Shown here: positions 61,600 to 64,000 of the stretch, piece after piece
Position numbering within the stretch: position 1 is the stretch's first letter
Layout: each line of letters starts with the position of its first letter
Assembly (NCBI GenBank): GCA_004794655.1
Contig: SMMW01000019.1
Coordinates: 1,933,501 to 1,997,500 of the forward strand
Direction of reading: 5' to 3'
Source of the DNA: Marisa cornuarietis
Lineage: Eukaryota; Mollusca; Gastropoda; Architaenioglossa; Ampullariidae
Length of the DNA: 64,000 bases
The notes under the pieces: generated by a model
What the model was told of the DNA's origin: nothing
Seen by the model: only the letters and a program-made list of their open reading frames with translations
The model's database searches: none
Position numbers and translations under genes: made by a program

Positions 61600-62585
61600 T
61601 ATAAATCGATCAAATTAAAGTTATTTACCTCGTGCTCTCTCGCCTTCATGCACAAAAAGTTACACAACTTTTAAAATAATGTGTAAAGCGAAGATTTTCG
61701 TGTCAATAAGTGTCAGGAAAGTTAAAAGAAATGAATTGAGTTTAATGGGAGACTTGTCCACTAAGTAAAAAAAAAGTAGAGAGTAAAAAGAGCCAGACCC
61801 TTTTACGAGGTTAAAGTAGGTTAAAGATGCATTTAGTCTGCATCGTCTGGCCCATGCCTGCCGCCGTCTGGCATCTTTGGGTTTATGGTTTCTAAACAGC
61901 CTCTTGACTTTGTGTTCGTCGGAGACTATGCAAATGTTCATGAGACCATCCGTCATTCCTAAGCCGATCTGTCCATGGTGCTCTCGGCGACTTGAGGGGG
62001 CTTAGGTCAGTCTTCCTTTGACACCCCTGCTCTTCTCTTATAAGAGATTTTCTCCCCTTTTTTGCAGTTTTTTATTCTGGTCTCTCACAGTCGTCTTCGA
62101 GTCATGGCCGGAAGTGACATAGGCAAAATATACGTGATTGCGCAAGCAAGCAGTCTTGCAAACTTGACAAGAAATTTGGGAAAGAATATGAGAATAAATT
62201 AAAGACAAAGAATTGGGGGGGAGGGCCATTTAAATTGTGTCACTAAACATTTTTTATTAAGAGAAATATTGAAAAAATGCAGACACTAAGTCAATGACGG
62301 TAAGCATGAAAAGATTATTTGATGCTATCTAATGCCGTGTAATGTTGCACGATGTTAGATTTGTATGCCTGTGTGTATAAGGGGGTTGGGGTGTAGTTTG
62401 TGGATTAGTTTGGTTGAAAAGTGTTTCCACTCAAAGGTGGTTTAGTGTTAGTACACGTGATAAAGAGCAATGAAACCAGGTTACCTGTAGAACCAACCGA
62501 CTTCCCCCCCCCACCCGACGGCTAACCCAATGAACAGGTGTCACATATAGAAAGTGTGCCTCAGGACGAGGCCTGACCCTTAGCA
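61600..62585. other. No gene seen
   Basis: Short frames only. No recognisable domain, tRNA or repeat family. Confidence 0.45.
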
Positions 62586-62589
62586 CATT

Positions 62590-62645
62590 GTGATCTTCAT
62601 TGTATTGGAGTTTGATACCACTGAGCTACCGGGTCCCCCCTGAGC
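62590..62645 (-). mobile_element. tRNA-like SINE relic
   Basis: The - strand reads GACCCGGTAGCTCAGTGGTA (A-box TAGCTCAGTGG) with a degraded remainder. Confidence 0.5.
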
Positions 62646-63148
62646 GTGACTGGGTGTGACTTAATAATAGCCGGGAGTCTCGAGACAGGACACTTCACCA
62701 GAATTAGTTTATCCTCGAAGAACACATCTCCTATATTTGCCTTTCGAGCGCAAAAGAAATTAACTCCCGCTGTGGTGATAGAGAGCTGAGAAAAGTTTGC
62801 TGTCACGCAGTCTTACCTGGGTTTCTTCCTCTCGGGACTTTGCTCCATGAAGACTAACCTTTAAAGCGGCATATAACAGTGTGATATTTTTGCTATGTAA
62901 AGACTGTGCGTAATTACGATTTTTTTGTTATGAAAACCTTTGCTACAATAAGAACTTTACAAAGACTTTATAGTATCAAACATTTGCTGTTTGTACATTA
63001 CTGCATGACGACTGCTAACATTGCTGCATGAAGACGCTCTAGTCCAACGATTTCGCTGTCTAAAAAAAATCTGTTTCATAAGGTCATGGCCTAGACGAAA
63101 ATTTAAAAGATATATTGATCTGAGAATTGGAAGCTGATGGATTTTAAA

Positions 63149-63272
63149 GGGTCTGATACATCATGTCTCATTGTAAAGAACGTGACATATCATCCTATTG
63201 TCAGGGGTGTGGCACATCATGTCTTATTGTAAGGAGTGTGACACCTCATATCATATTGTAAGGAATATAAAC
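63149..63272. repeat. ~31-bp minisatellite, four units
   Basis: Units of the form GTGTGACACATCATGTC followed by TTATTGTAAGGA recur four times. Confidence 0.85.
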
Positions 63273-63792
63273 CACTTTGTTTCATTATTCCACAAACGAA
63301 AAAAAAACCCTTAAAAGATGAGTCCGTTACGCTGAAATTTTTATCGACCAAGTTCCCAATGTCCCTTTTATTCAAGATGGCCACAGCAACCCGCGCGGGA
63401 TGAAGAAACGACACTCCTGTTACCCTGAACCTTTGACATGATCATGACCCCGTTACCCAGACCATATGATCCTGATTGTACTCTTTGACACCATGACCCA
63501 GGTCACTCCTGCCCCATGAGCATTCAACGCAAGTTAATGTGACCACAAAGTTACATATAACAGTAATATAACTCCGTGCTGTTACGATTGATTTGTCCTG
63601 GACTTGCATTTGCAGCAATTTTCTGGGACAAACAGGTAGATGGGGAAGGTCAGATGAATAGGAACAGTTTGCAAAAGACAACCAACGCATATTATCTTTG
63701 CGATTACCAAAATGACCGACTTCTGTTATCTCGCTTTTTGGTCGTCTATTGTAAGCAAGAGTTTTCTTCCTTCCTCGCCCTCCTGACGGCAG

Positions 63793-63869
63793 GGGTCCGC
63801 CATGAGACTTTCCGACAACACAGCAAACAAAGTGGCTCTGGCTTTTGTGGTCACCCTCGCCGCAGCCAT
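63793..63869 (+). CDS. Candidate first coding exon of a secreted or membrane protein (partial gene)
   Basis: A pyrimidine-rich tract ending in CAG (63792) is followed by GGGTCCGCC and an ATG at 63802. It encodes MRLSDNTANK and then a hydrophobic stretch VALAFVVTLAAA before a CAT|GTGAGT donor, in phase 2. This has the look of a 5' exon carrying a signal peptide or signal anchor, with a non-coding exon upstream. The rest of the gene would lie beyond the window. No family can be assigned from 22 residues, and a chance match of splice sites is possible. Confidence 0.42.
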
Positions 63870-64000
63870 GTGAGTATCGCTTCGTTGATGCATCCACCTG
63901 CCTTCTGGGCATCCATCTTACGCCTGTCAGTTTGTCTGCTAGCGCATGCAGTAACCGAGATGTTCTGGTTAGGTGTGTGAGGTGGGCAATGGGGAGCAAG

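Noticed and set aside
63442..63999. 185-residue open frame on the - strand at the right edge
   Set aside because: No recognisable motif or exon structure. It overlaps the better-supported + strand exon.

Overview
The window looks like nuclear DNA from an animal, most likely a gastropod or other mollusc. Genes are split by long introns with canonical GT/AG sites, most of the sequence is AT-rich and non-coding, and it is crowded with (CA)n tracts, minisatellites, decayed LINEs, tRNA-derived SINEs and MITEs. No bacterial-type operons, rRNA, CRISPR arrays or prophage were seen. The mollusc assignment is an inference from gene and repeat character.

Three genes can be supported. (1) A complete seven-exon, 522-residue class A (rhodopsin-like) peptide-type GPCR lies on the + strand from 12378 to 58637. 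Every exon joins in phase and all seven transmembrane segments and hallmark motifs are present. Its first intron is about 35.2 kb. (2) The 5' part of a secreted C-type lectin lies on the - strand (10278 to about 9099): a signal-peptide exon plus the first half of a C-type lectin domain, joined in phase. The second half of the domain was not found. (3) At the right edge (63793-63869) there is a probable first coding exon of another secreted or membrane protein on the + strand.

Layout: 1-420, five-copy ~90-bp tandem repeat; 503-1000, HARBI1/Harbinger transposase remnant with palindromes; 1.8-4.6 kb, nested LINE remnants in both orientations; 5-9 kb, mostly unassigned sequence with one dispersed repeat; 9.0-10.3 kb, lectin gene; 10.5-11.1 kb, 27-bp minisatellite; 12.4-12.8 kb, GPCR exon 1; 12.8-48.0 kb, GPCR intron 1 with LINEs, SINEs, a MITE, minisatellites and a 70-80-bp tandem array; 48.0-58.6 kb, GPCR exons 2-7; 58.7-63.8 kb, microsatellites, an intact MITE and small minisatellites; 63.8 kb, start of the next gene.

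The genes have no obvious shared pathway. The receptor would sense an extracellular neuropeptide at the plasma membrane, and the lectin would be a secreted glycan-binding or immune-type protein. I found no new multi-gene system. The most informative points are the full receptor model, the tandem splice acceptors at exons 5 and 7, the half lectin gene, and several uncatalogued-looking repeat families.
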